From Bacteroidales bacterium (GTDB taxonomy: Bacteria > Bacteroidota > Bacteroidia > Bacteroidales > VadinHA17), in contig JANYJP010000039.1 of the NCBI GenBank assembly GCA_025358455.1, positions 1-41,276 of the forward strand: a stretch of DNA of 41,276 nt, read 5' to 3'. The position numbers were made by a program, and so were the translations under genes. Each line of letters begins with the position of its first letter. The first letter of the stretch is position 1. The notes beneath the pieces were generated by a model. The model was not told the DNA's origin and did not search any database. It saw only the letters and a program-made list of their open reading frames with translations. Below are positions 1 to 7,831 of this stretch, in pieces.

Positions 1-184
1 GCGGAGGTCCTCCCGGCATACGCATACCAGTACCAACAACCAGAGACACTTTTTCTTCTAATGTCATTGCTGCAATAACCTTTTTTACGGGGTCTTTACC
101 CAATTTTGGAACAACTGAGTTTTGTGCGATTCCTGATAATATTATGGAAATACAGAGGACTGATGAAACAAGAATTCTTTTCAT
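1..184 (-). CDS. GH3 family beta-glucosidase, N-terminal fragment (runs off the left edge)
   Basis: Only the first 61 codons are in the window. The reading frame begins at the CAT at 182-184 and gives MKRILVSSVLCISIILSG followed by AQ, a clear Sec signal peptide. After it comes a segment containing VIAAMTLEEKVSLVVGTGM, which matches the conserved start of glycoside hydrolase family 3 enzymes (MTLEEKvxql). GH3 enzymes usually remove terminal beta-linked sugars by a retaining mechanism; the catalytic residues lie outside the window. A signal peptide implies periplasmic or outer-membrane location. It lies on the same strand as the glycosidase and esterase genes to its right and has its own candidate promoter at 245-252. 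The family call rests on this short N-terminus, so the exact specificity is open. Confidence 0.75.
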   Translation of the reverse strand, partial: MKRILVSSVLCISIILSGIAQNSVVPKLGKDPVKKVIAAMTLEEKVSLVVGTGMRMPGGPP

Positions 185-244
185 AAATACTATTTTATCG
201 TTTAATAATAATATTCCTAAACTTTATCGTGATTTTCAAACCAA

Positions 245-252
245 CAAAGGTA
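245..252 (-). promoter_or_regulatory. Candidate -7 element (TACCTTTG) for the GH3 gene
   Basis: The minus strand reads TACCTTTG, a full match to the Bacteroidota -7 consensus TAnnTTTG. It would place transcription start near 238 and leave a leader of about 55 nt before the GH3 start at 184. I see no well-spaced TTTG -33 box, so this is tentative. Confidence 0.4.
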
Positions 253-337
253 CATTAAACAAATATTACGATATATTAAATTTTGTTAAAGCCCTTTTGC
301 TTAACATACCTGTAATTTTAGAACCTGAGAAAACTGG

Positions 338-2344
338 CTAAAGATCTATTTCCAGTTTATAACCATTTTCTACTATACTATTTCTTACCCTGGTTCCATC
401 GACAATGATATTAATCTCAATCTTGCTACCCTTCCTTGAAATTAAAAGATCTATTTTTCTGCCTCCAAAAGCAATTATATTCGTTAAAGTCATCCCTTTC
501 CATGTTTCCGGTAACTGAGGAGTTATTGAGAACGAACTTAAACCAGTCGGCCGGAATCCGAACACACCTTCTGTTATAACCCTGCAATATAATGCGCTTT
601 CAGCTGAAAGATGTCGCTGGTTGCCTTCAGGCCATGCCTCAACAGCATACGGAACATGATCGCCCAGAAGGCGACTATTTGAATAAAAAGTAAGATATTT
701 CAGCCCTTTTTCTACTGCTCCGGCAGCAATTACTCCACGCAGACCATATAGCGTTGAGCGATCCCAGAATGTTTCGGATCCTTCCTGTGTAAGCAATCCC
801 TGATCAGTCCAGAGTTTTTGGGAAAACAGAGCATCAACAGTTCCTTTTGCCCTGTCAAATAACCCAACTGTGAGCGGGATGCAAATCCATGAACGCAGAA
901 CATTATTTCCATCATAATACCGATAAGTATCAAATCCATCCACTTTAGCACCAAAATACTTCTCAATACTTGATTTAAGCTCTTTTGCCATTGCATTATA
1001 CTGTGCAATAAGTTTTGGAGATTTACCAAGGTCCCTGCCCAGGTAAGCTGCAGAATTCAGGGCATCGTAAAATAACGATGAGGTACAAAGGTTGGCTGTT
1101 CCTGAAGGGAAACGCCCTTCAAGCTCGTCGCTGTCAGAAGTTACTACTCCATCCTTGTTTATTTTGCGTTTACAATATTCAATGCACCACTCAATTAAGG
1201 GCCATAACTCCTCTGCTGCCTTATGGTCACCCAATGCCAGTGCAAACCTTGAAGCACCATAGGCAATCATAGCCTGGTCTCCCCTGTCGCCTGCGCCGTT
1301 CCAGAATCCGGTACCTTCTGCAATTATTGAACTTGGAATAGGTTTGAAACCGGGATTCATGTATTTTGAAAACCAGCTCCACGACACCATACCTGCTTCA
1401 ATAGCAGTAGAATACCCGGTATAAGCAAAAAAAGGATTTGCATATTCTGCCTGATCGTTAGCCCATATTGCCGCATAATAAGCTCCTCCTCCGGGACTAT
1501 GGACCAGTCCACCTTTAGTTTCATAAATACTTTCCATACCCCTGATCTTCGCAAAAGCAAACATCCTGTTCAGAACAGGATCAGGCGAAGTGAATATCAG
1601 ACTATTAAACATTTTTACCACAAAATCCTGACGCTGTGAGAGCTCTTTTTCTATGACAGGATGCAGTGGTTTATCAGAAATTTTATAACCGGTAAAGATT
1701 ACTGCAAATGTAAGACTTTCTTTTGGGTGTAAGGTAAATATACCTGCTCCTGATGTCTTTGCACTGATCTCATAAACATCATAGACACTTTTCTCCCTGT
1801 GACTACGGGATGTTTTTTCGAAATCTTCTATATCGATTGTTATATCAAGCTCTGAGGAGTTAGCTATCGTAAATTTCTCAATAGCCATCGGTTTATCAGT
1901 TGATGGAAAGAATTCACGTTTACAATTAATGTTGCCGTTTATTTCACTTTCAGTTTTCAGTATCCCCCGAAGAGAGAAACGGGTGATCTTTTCTATGACA
2001 GGTCTGTTGTTTATTTTAATGACAGGTTCTGCTTCAGCTCCAAAAACATACGTGAGACTTGCATGCGTGTCATTAGGAATTGTACGCAGCATCGGAAATA
2101 CAAGTTGTTTGGTACCCTGCAACTTGCCCTTTTCATCAACTCCATAAGTAGCAATTACTGAGATAAACCTGCCGCTCATTTCAATATTATCGGAATGGAG
2201 CTCTCCTGGTTTCACATTCCATATTATACTACCATCAGGGTCAATAACCCAACGGTTCTGACCCTGTAGATTTATAACTGAAAATAATAAAATCAGCAGA
2301 AAAGTAATTTTTGCCTTCAGTTTCAGGACTCTCTGGTTTTCCAT
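338..2344 (-). CDS. Exported six-hairpin glycosidase-like protein
   Basis: The 668-residue protein has a signal peptide (hydrophobic stretch ITFLLILLFSVINLQ, then GQN). Residues of about 30-230 look like a beta-rich N-terminal domain. From about 260 to the end it resembles the (alpha/alpha)6 six-hairpin barrel of GH63/GH78/GH15-like enzymes, with segments such as WANDQAEYANPF, GDRGDQAMIAYGASRFALALGD, FPSGTANLCTSSLFYDAL and EAWPEGNQRHLSAESALYCR. The Asp/Glu-rich turns are typical of inverting glycosidases of this fold. I cannot name a CAZy family or substrate. It ends 153 nt before the GH3 start and begins 4 nt after the stop of the SGNH hydrolase gene, so the latter pair is almost certainly co-transcribed. 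Export implies action on oligosaccharides outside the cytoplasm. Confidence 0.7.
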   Translation of the reverse strand: MENQRVLKLKAKITFLLILLFSVINLQGQNRWVIDPDGSIIWNVKPGELHSDNIEMSGRFISVIATYGVDEKGKLQGTKQLVFPMLRTIPNDTHASLTYVFGAEAEPVIKINNRPVIEKITRFSLRGILKTESEINGNINCKREFFPSTDKPMAIEKFTIANSSELDITIDIEDFEKTSRSHREKSVYDVYEISAKTSGAGIFTLHPKESLTFAVIFTGYKISDKPLHPVIEKELSQRQDFVVKMFNSLIFTSPDPVLNRMFAFAKIRGMESIYETKGGLVHSPGGGAYYAAIWANDQAEYANPFFAYTGYSTAIEAGMVSWSWFSKYMNPGFKPIPSSIIAEGTGFWNGAGDRGDQAMIAYGASRFALALGDHKAAEELWPLIEWCIEYCKRKINKDGVVTSDSDELEGRFPSGTANLCTSSLFYDALNSAAYLGRDLGKSPKLIAQYNAMAKELKSSIEKYFGAKVDGFDTYRYYDGNNVLRSWICIPLTVGLFDRAKGTVDALFSQKLWTDQGLLTQEGSETFWDRSTLYGLRGVIAAGAVEKGLKYLTFYSNSRLLGDHVPYAVEAWPEGNQRHLSAESALYCRVITEGVFGFRPTGLSSFSITPQLPETWKGMTLTNIIAFGGRKIDLLISRKGSKIEINIIVDGTRVRNSIVENGYKLEIDL

Positions 2345-2348
2345 AGAG

Positions 2349-3110
2349 TTACTTTACGGCATTAAGCCATGCAGCAGCCATCAGTTGTGCGCCGGCCAGC
2401 GTAGGATGAACACCATCTGGGGTCCAATAGGCGCCGGGTGCTTGTTTTTGAGCTTCATCATAAATTTTCTGATACGGTATAAATGTAGCGCCGAACTGTG
2501 TTGCTATATCTTTCGCAGCTTTCTGATAATCATAGAATTCCGGATACCATTTACTATCTACTGCCTTTACGCCAGGCACCGCAAATGGTTCACAGATAAT
2601 AAGTTTTACATTTGGAAGAGCTTTTTTGGTTCTTTCAAGCAGTGCAATAAAGTCTTTTCTGTAGATATCAACTGTACCGTTATAATTTCCTTCAAGTTTA
2701 TGCCAGATATCGTTTACACCTATCAGAATACTTAAAATATCAGGTTTTATATCAAGGCAATCTTTATCCCATCGTTCAGCCAGCTGAAAAACCTTATTAC
2801 CTGATATACCTTTATTATATACTTTCAGATTCAGAGCTGCATATTTTTCCAGAAGTGCAGCACCTGCAAACAACGGATATCCGGAACCCAGGGTTCTGGC
2901 ATTATTGAAAGAGTTATCTTCTTTGTTTCTTCCGGCATCGGTGATAGAGTCACCCTGGAAAAGAATTACATTATTCTTAATAAGAGTGTTTTTCTTCATT
3001 GCAGCAGGAACCATCGCTGCAGACAATATTTCAGGAATACTGACAGCCATTAATCCGCCCAAAGTGACTTTCCTGATAAAGCTACGCCTGTTGTTGTTTT
3101 GATTTTCCAT
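2349..3110 (-). CDS. SGNH/GDSL-family hydrolase (probable carbohydrate esterase), Tat-type signal
   Basis: This 253-residue protein carries the SGNH hallmarks: block I FQGDSITDAG (Ser55 as nucleophile), block III IGVNDIWHKL, and block V DGVHPTLAG (Asp232 and His235 completing the triad). The N-terminus NNNRRSFIRKVTLGGLMAVS is a twin-arginine signal, so it is probably exported folded. Proteins of this subgroup often deacylate plant glycans such as acetylated xylan or rhamnogalacturonan; that is family knowledge, and the substrate here is unknown. It is 4 nt from the downstream glycosidase gene. The 172 nt upstream hold a C-rich intergenic repeat. Confidence 0.85.
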   Translation of the reverse strand: MENQNNNRRSFIRKVTLGGLMAVSIPEILSAAMVPAAMKKNTLIKNNVILFQGDSITDAGRNKEDNSFNNARTLGSGYPLFAGAALLEKYAALNLKVYNKGISGNKVFQLAERWDKDCLDIKPDILSILIGVNDIWHKLEGNYNGTVDIYRKDFIALLERTKKALPNVKLIICEPFAVPGVKAVDSKWYPEFYDYQKAAKDIATQFGATFIPYQKIYDEAQKQAPGAYWTPDGVHPTLAGAQLMAAAWLNAVK

Positions 3111-3150
3111 GATTTATTATGTTTTTTATGAGTGTCTAAATTATATTTTT

Positions 3151-3227
3151 ACCCCTTATTTCTAACCCCAACCCCCTTACCTTCTTCGCCGTAGCGGCTT
3201 CGCGAAGGCGAAAAAGGGGGCAGGAGG
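3151..3227. repeat. C-rich intergenic repeat with hairpin, member of the CCCCCT family
   Basis: The sequence contains blocks of C5 and G5 bracketing an inner hairpin (TTCGCC ... GGCGAA around 3185-3213, with a GCG/CGC core). It sits between the DUF6807 and SGNH genes. It shares the tract with alternating C-runs and a closing G-run seen at 27041-27105 and 30300-30374, with a short version at 23529-23553. It could also slow or stop transcription between the two genes, but there is no clean U-tract. Confidence 0.5.
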
Positions 3228-3282
3228 CAAAAAAACCTTTGCTTCCATATGGCTATCGGGATTTGCGGTTAATTTATTTCTC

Positions 3283-4347
3283 TTATTTATTCTTATTATA
3301 CTTTTTATTGAAATCATCTGAATAAGCATTTATCTCAAGATCAGTTAAACGAGCTCCGGAAGTGATTATTACCCTGTATCTGAATTTTGCCGATTTCTTA
3401 GCCGGAATGGTAAAATTAAAAGACTCTTTACCTTTTGTGAAATCTGCCCGGCCAAAAGGATTGGCAGCGAATAATCCGTATCCCCTTGCATGCCAGAAGG
3501 TGGGATAGCCCGGATTTTTTTGATGATCACAAATCACAATGGAAATGTTCTCATCTGCAATAATTCCTGACAATTCCATCCAGCGTGCACGGGTTGCCCA
3601 AACAGCTTCTCCGGTGATTCCTTCACTGCTCCTGTAATTACCGGTTACTCCTGAGTTCAATGAGTCTTTCACTGCAGAAGGATTCCCATTGGCATCAAGC
3701 AGGTTAAGGGCATCTTTTGAAGGTAGTTCCATCTGTCGTGATACACGCATACCAAAGAGTCCTTCTTTGGTATCTTTGAATAATACAGCTGTGTCGCCAG
3801 CAGTCAGAGTTGTAACTCTGTCAATAATACGCGTGGACCCGTGGCCCATAAAGTGATATTCTGTCTCTTCGGTAATAAGTATCCTACCTGAGGGGCCTAT
3901 CCAATTCTCAGCTGACACGAATGATCCTTCCCCGTTTCTGATGCCTGCCCTTTCAATACCAACATGTTTTATTTCTCCACCTTTTGGTTCCCTGATCCCT
4001 CTGGAACCATTTCCCCAGAAATCGATCCCGTTCACATTTCCATAATTGAACCAGATGCCAACCTGGTGAATATGATCATTCCGTTCACCTTCCCGTGGTT
4101 TTAATGGAAATCCACGGGTAATTTCTGTTCCCCCTGATGTAAAGACAGGGTAAAGTATTGGTTTATAAACATTGTCGGGCCAGCAGAAAGAAGTGAAAAG
4201 CTTTCCGTCAATTAATACATCAATCTTTTTTTCAGCTTCACGGCTAAGAATCTTAATGTCCGATTCATTGCCATTTCCTTTGGGGTTACTGCATGATACA
4301 GATAAGATAAGACTTAATACCCAGATTAATCTTAATTGCAAATTCAT
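3283..4347 (-). CDS. DUF6807 (PmoA-like) family lipoprotein
   Basis: I place the start at 4347, giving MNLQLRLIWVLSLILSVSC, a lipoprotein signal peptide with lipobox SVSC, and a 354-residue product; an in-frame ATG at 4452 would add 35 residues that do not look like a signal. The mature part has the DUF6807/PmoA pattern: YPVFTSGGTEITRGFPL, an HIHQVGIWFNYGNVNGIDFW segment, and near the C-terminus FWHARGYGLFAANPFGR. Members are often found beside sugar oxidoreductases and glycosidases, but I know of no secure biochemical role, and the methane-oxygenase name used in databases is misleading. It starts 118 nt after the Gfo/Idh/MocA gene on the same strand, suggesting co-expression. Confidence 0.75.
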   Translation of the reverse strand: MNLQLRLIWVLSLILSVSCSNPKGNGNESDIKILSREAEKKIDVLIDGKLFTSFCWPDNVYKPILYPVFTSGGTEITRGFPLKPREGERNDHIHQVGIWFNYGNVNGIDFWGNGSRGIREPKGGEIKHVGIERAGIRNGEGSFVSAENWIGPSGRILITEETEYHFMGHGSTRIIDRVTTLTAGDTAVLFKDTKEGLFGMRVSRQMELPSKDALNLLDANGNPSAVKDSLNSGVTGNYRSSEGITGEAVWATRARWMELSGIIADENISIVICDHQKNPGYPTFWHARGYGLFAANPFGRADFTKGKESFNFTIPAKKSAKFRYRVIITSGARLTDLEINAYSDDFNKKYNKNK

Positions 4348-4464
4348 ATATGGATTTTTAGGTGTTTGATAATGAAAACTTGTTACCGGGTTGAGGTGCG
4401 CGATGCTGGTTTCCAATAAACCATTTATAATGCAGCCCGGCAACGGTAACATTCTATTTATGAG

Positions 4465-5835
4465 TTAGATTACATCATTAATAACATATGGGTTCCGATA
4501 TTCCCTTGTCAGCATCTTATCCGCTTCAGTATCATTTACAAATTTTTCTTTTGCCCCATCAAACCTTAACTCACGTCCAAGCCTGTAAGCAATGTTTGCC
4601 ATAATAGGCAGTGACGATGAGTAGAATCCTTCGCTGATATCACAATGAAGTACATCATTACTGCCAGCCCTGATAGCATCAATAAAATTAGCATAATGAT
4701 CTGCACCCCCGGGAGCTGCCAGGTAGGTAGTGTCAGCTGGTTTCTTTTCGAGCGCAGCAGAACCTGTAAAAGGCTCTTTTTCCCTCTGGCGGAATGCTTT
4801 CCAGGTTCCTTCATTCAGCTCAAGATAACCTTCAGTACCATAAAAAATGTTACCGATTCTAATTCCAAGACTGGATTCATCATTTGTGAACCGTCCCCTG
4901 GTTTCAAACTCAAGGATCTTTCCATCACTATATTTAAACAGAGATGTCTGGGTATTTGGAGTTTCCTGGGCACATTCCTTTGGGTCAATACCAAAACGCC
5001 CTCCATTGGAATATACCGATACCGGATGATCCTTTTTATTTAGGCCCCAGCGTGCAATATCGAATTGGTGAGGACCCTGATTACCAGTGTCACCATTACC
5101 TGTATCCCAGAACCAGTGCCAGTTATAATGCACCCTTTTTTCATTATACGGACGATAAGGAGACGGCCCTAACCAGCGTTCATAATGCAGGGATCCAGGA
5201 GGTGTGCTGTCTTTTGCAATGCCAAACGAATCACGTGGTTTATAGCAAAGTCCTTTCGCCATAAAGACATCACCAATACCACCATCATGGAGGAACTTTA
5301 TAGCCTCCATAACGTTCACTATTGAGCGGTTCTGAAGTCCGGTCTGTACCCTCACATTGTATTTACGGGAGGCTTCTATCATTTTCCTGCCTTCAAAAAT
5401 ATTATGACTTGCCGGTTTTTCCACATAAACGTGTTTACCTGCCTGACATGCCCATATCGTGCCAAGTGCATGCCAATGGTTTGGAACAGCAAAGGAAACA
5501 GCGTGTATATCCTTGTCATCAAATACCTTGCGCATATCCCATTCCGTAGCCGGATTAGTGCCTGTTTTATCAAACACGATCCTGGATTTTTCAGCAAAAT
5601 ACTGTTCATCAGCATCGCATAGCGTTTTTAATCTGACATTCCTGTTTTCGGCAAGGGCACACCAGCTGTTTATGTGGGTACCCCCCTGTCCGCGAATACC
5701 TATAACGGCAATATTGATCCTTTCATTGGAACCAATAATTGAAGCATACGATCTGGCGCTGAAGCCCTTTCCGCCAATAGCTAATCCTGCGGCCCCCAGT
5801 AAACTTGTTTTGATAAAATCCCTTCTTTTTGTCAT
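4465..5835 (-). CDS. Gfo/Idh/MocA family oxidoreductase, Tat-exported
   Basis: The 456-residue protein opens with MTKRRDFIKTSLLGAAGLAI, a twin-arginine signal. A Rossmann dinucleotide-binding segment follows (NIAVIGIRGQGGTH, about residues 41-54), and the family EKP motif occurs in HVYVEKPASHN. The C-terminal domain includes HYNWHWFWDTGNGDTGNQGPHQFDIARWGL, abridged here to its key GNQGPHQFDIARW. Family members oxidise or reduce sugars and polyols with NAD(P), and the exported Bacteroidota types usually carry a tightly bound cofactor. It leads a same-strand run with DUF6807, SGNH hydrolase and glycosidase genes, fitting a role in glycoside processing. The substrate cannot be read from sequence. 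The remnant at 10875-11237 is from the same family. Confidence 0.88.
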   Translation of the reverse strand: MTKRRDFIKTSLLGAAGLAIGGKGFSARSYASIIGSNERINIAVIGIRGQGGTHINSWCALAENRNVRLKTLCDADEQYFAEKSRIVFDKTGTNPATEWDMRKVFDDKDIHAVSFAVPNHWHALGTIWACQAGKHVYVEKPASHNIFEGRKMIEASRKYNVRVQTGLQNRSIVNVMEAIKFLHDGGIGDVFMAKGLCYKPRDSFGIAKDSTPPGSLHYERWLGPSPYRPYNEKRVHYNWHWFWDTGNGDTGNQGPHQFDIARWGLNKKDHPVSVYSNGGRFGIDPKECAQETPNTQTSLFKYSDGKILEFETRGRFTNDESSLGIRIGNIFYGTEGYLELNEGTWKAFRQREKEPFTGSAALEKKPADTTYLAAPGGADHYANFIDAIRAGSNDVLHCDISEGFYSSSLPIMANIAYRLGRELRFDGAKEKFVNDTEADKMLTREYRNPYVINDVI

Positions 5836-6009
5836 TTTATGTTAGTTTTTATATATAAGTTTCTGTTCTTTAGCATCTTCCTGTTTATCCGGTATTGGTA
5901 TTATTACATTTAAACATCATAAATTTAATATTTTTTAGAATATAATATTCACATTAACTTTACGTTAATAATGATGAGTGTTTTTTTCTTACCTAAACCC
6001 TTGAGAGAA

Positions 6010-6615
6010 ATGTATCAGTCACGTTGCAGATTACTATTGATAATTTCGATGCTGCTTATTGCATTTACGAATGCACATAGTCAGACGGAGATGCCTGAGG
6101 TACTGAAGAACAGTCCGTTGAAAGAACAATTGAAATATATTGAAGAGAAAACCAGGATCTATGAAAACTACAGGGCAATAAGAGAAGATATGTTTCAGAA
6201 ATTAAAGGTGAACATTTCAGACACTCTTTCATCTTCATTCAATAAAATTGGAGCATTAAAAAATAACACTACTGCACTAAAGCACACTATTGATTCTCTG
6301 AACACAACCCTGGCAACAACAAAGACAAACCTTAACGACATCACTTCATCAAAAAACAGCATCAAAGTTCTGGGTAAAGAAGTCAACAAGACTTCATATA
6401 ACTCAATCATGTGGACAATTGTTGGCATTTTGTTAGCGGTACTTGCAATAGGATTCGTTATTTTTAAACGAAACCTTTCAGTTATAATCGGTACAAATAA
6501 AGAATTGCATGATTTGAAAGATGAGTTTGAAGCCTACCGCAAAACCAACCGCGAAACCCGCGAAAAAATGTCAATGGCCCATTTCAATGAATTAAAAAAA
6601 CTCAGGGGTGAATAA
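6010..6615 (+). CDS. Exported coiled-coil protein with one membrane segment, function unknown
   Basis: I prefer the ATG at 6010, because it begins a normal signal peptide (MYQSRCRLLLIISMLLIAF, cleaved after about HSQ); the ATG at 5971 adds 13 residues and would sit almost on the transcript start if the weak TAACTTTA box at 5955-5962 is the promoter. After the signal comes a helical, heptad-like stretch (about residues 30-130), a transmembrane segment (SIMWTIVGILLAVLAIGFVIF) and a charged helical tail rich in Lys/Glu. I recognise no enzymatic motif. Similar Bacteroidota proteins have carried a misleading tRNA-methyltransferase name, which nothing here supports. It stands alone on the plus strand between two minus-strand carbohydrate groups. 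Confidence 0.7.
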   Translation: MYQSRCRLLLIISMLLIAFTNAHSQTEMPEVLKNSPLKEQLKYIEEKTRIYENYRAIREDMFQKLKVNISDTLSSSFNKIGALKNNTTALKHTIDSLNTTLATTKTNLNDITSSKNSIKVLGKEVNKTSYNSIMWTIVGILLAVLAIGFVIFKRNLSVIIGTNKELHDLKDEFEAYRKTNRETREKMSMAHFNELKKLRGE

Positions 6616-6684
6616 ATCCTATGGCTTAATTCTTATTTTCCAAAAGTTTGACTGAAACTGGAGATAGAGAATAAAAACAGGCAT

Positions 6685-6725
6685 AAAAAAGGAGGATCAC
6701 AAAATATTATTCCTGCGATCCTCCT
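6685..6725 (-). terminator. Intrinsic terminator of the sugar isomerase/epimerase gene
   Basis: On the minus strand a perfect 9-bp stem (AGGAGGATC at 6717-6725 with GATCCTCCT at 6690-6698) is followed directly by a run of U (the A-run at 6685-6690 on the plus strand). It lies 36 nt past the stop at 6761. Confidence 0.85.
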
Positions 6726-6760
6726 CAACCAGTCTATAACTGAAATATTATCTTTAATAT

Positions 6761-7633
6761 TTATTTTGGCATTACAACATAAGGAGCAGCATTCAGAAAA
6801 TCGATACTCTTCTTGCAGCTTGTAAACTCATCAAAATCATATCTTTCAACTTCAACTATGCCGTACTTCATTCCTGAATTGGCAGATCCTTCCCAAATAG
6901 CTTTAAAATCCATAATTGAACTTGCACCAATCTCTTTTTCATCTTTAATGTGCCAGAGTTCAAAACGGCCGGGGAATTTATTGAAATAACTTACAGGATT
7001 AGCCTTACCAATAACAGCCCAATAAAGGTCCATTTCAAACATTACTTTTTTAGGATCGGTATTTGTAAGCATAAAGTCATAAATTGTTTGTCCTTCCAAT
7101 TGTGTTGAAAATTCTTTATCATGATTATGATAGCCAAAACGTAAACCTTTTGCATTGCATTTTTCACCGATGGCATTGAAATACTCGCAATAACGTTTAA
7201 GTGTGTCCAGACTGCGATAAGCTCCGCCACCCATGAAAGGTTGAACCAGATATTTGTCACCTGCAGCAACATGTGCATCAATACATGCATCCCACCAAGC
7301 CATAACAGAGCTCATCTTTGCTGAATCAGGAAGCGCCTGTCCGGTATGTGAACTAATCATAGTCAGTTTGTTAGCTGCGAGAAGAGTTTTAAACGCAGCT
7401 GGTTCCAGACCATAAAATTTCCCATTATCATAACCTGCAGGCTCAACAAATCTATAACCCATTTTGCTTACCTTATCTATTGAAGCAGGAACGTTATTCA
7501 TAATGGAGTCGCGAATGGAATACAACTGCAACCCTAAGTTTTTACCGGCAGGTTTGCAGGAATAAAACGAAGTAAAAATAAGGCCGGTTACAGCCATCAA
7601 CAATACAATCGAAATAAGACTTCCTTTTTTCAT
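6761..7633 (-). CDS. Sugar phosphate isomerase/epimerase-family (xylose isomerase-like TIM barrel) lipoprotein
   Basis: The 290-residue protein starts with a lipoprotein signal (MKKGSLISIVLLMAVTGLIF, lipobox SFYSC), so it is probably membrane-anchored in the envelope. The mature part is an AP-endonuclease-2/xylose-isomerase-like barrel: GLQLYSIRDSI at strand 1, GYRFVEPAGYDNG, SSHTGQALPDS, RFGYHNHDKEFS, MFEMDLYWAVIGKANPV and ELWHIKDEKEIG. The Glu, Asp and His residues at strand ends match the metal-binding layout of the fold. Envelope members are often found with Gfo/Idh/MocA oxidoreductases and are thought to isomerise or cleave keto-sugars; the reaction here is not known. A strong terminator follows it, so it is the last gene of its transcript. 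Confidence 0.82.
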   Translation of the reverse strand: MKKGSLISIVLLMAVTGLIFTSFYSCKPAGKNLGLQLYSIRDSIMNNVPASIDKVSKMGYRFVEPAGYDNGKFYGLEPAAFKTLLAANKLTMISSHTGQALPDSAKMSSVMAWWDACIDAHVAAGDKYLVQPFMGGGAYRSLDTLKRYCEYFNAIGEKCNAKGLRFGYHNHDKEFSTQLEGQTIYDFMLTNTDPKKVMFEMDLYWAVIGKANPVSYFNKFPGRFELWHIKDEKEIGASSIMDFKAIWEGSANSGMKYGIVEVERYDFDEFTSCKKSIDFLNAAPYVVMPK

Positions 7634-7831
7634 TTGAATCAGGTTTAAAATTTTTCTGAAAGATATATAAATATTTCAAAAGTTAAAGGACACTTCATGA
7701 GAATGGGAGATCTGAATAATTGAACCGGAAAAGAGTGAATACCTGTCTGAGTTTATAATCGAATTAAGTACTTCCGCTAAGTAGATTAGCCGTAAGAAAC
7801 ATAAAGTATAACCGGGGTTCTTAATCTTGTA

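Noticed and set aside
144-341. Plus-strand ORF of 65 codons at the left end
   Set aside because: It is antisense to the GH3 signal peptide and the promoter region, and its composition is not protein-like.
4348-4452. Longer start for the DUF6807 protein
   Set aside because: The lipoprotein signal begins at 4347; the 35 extra residues have no signal features.
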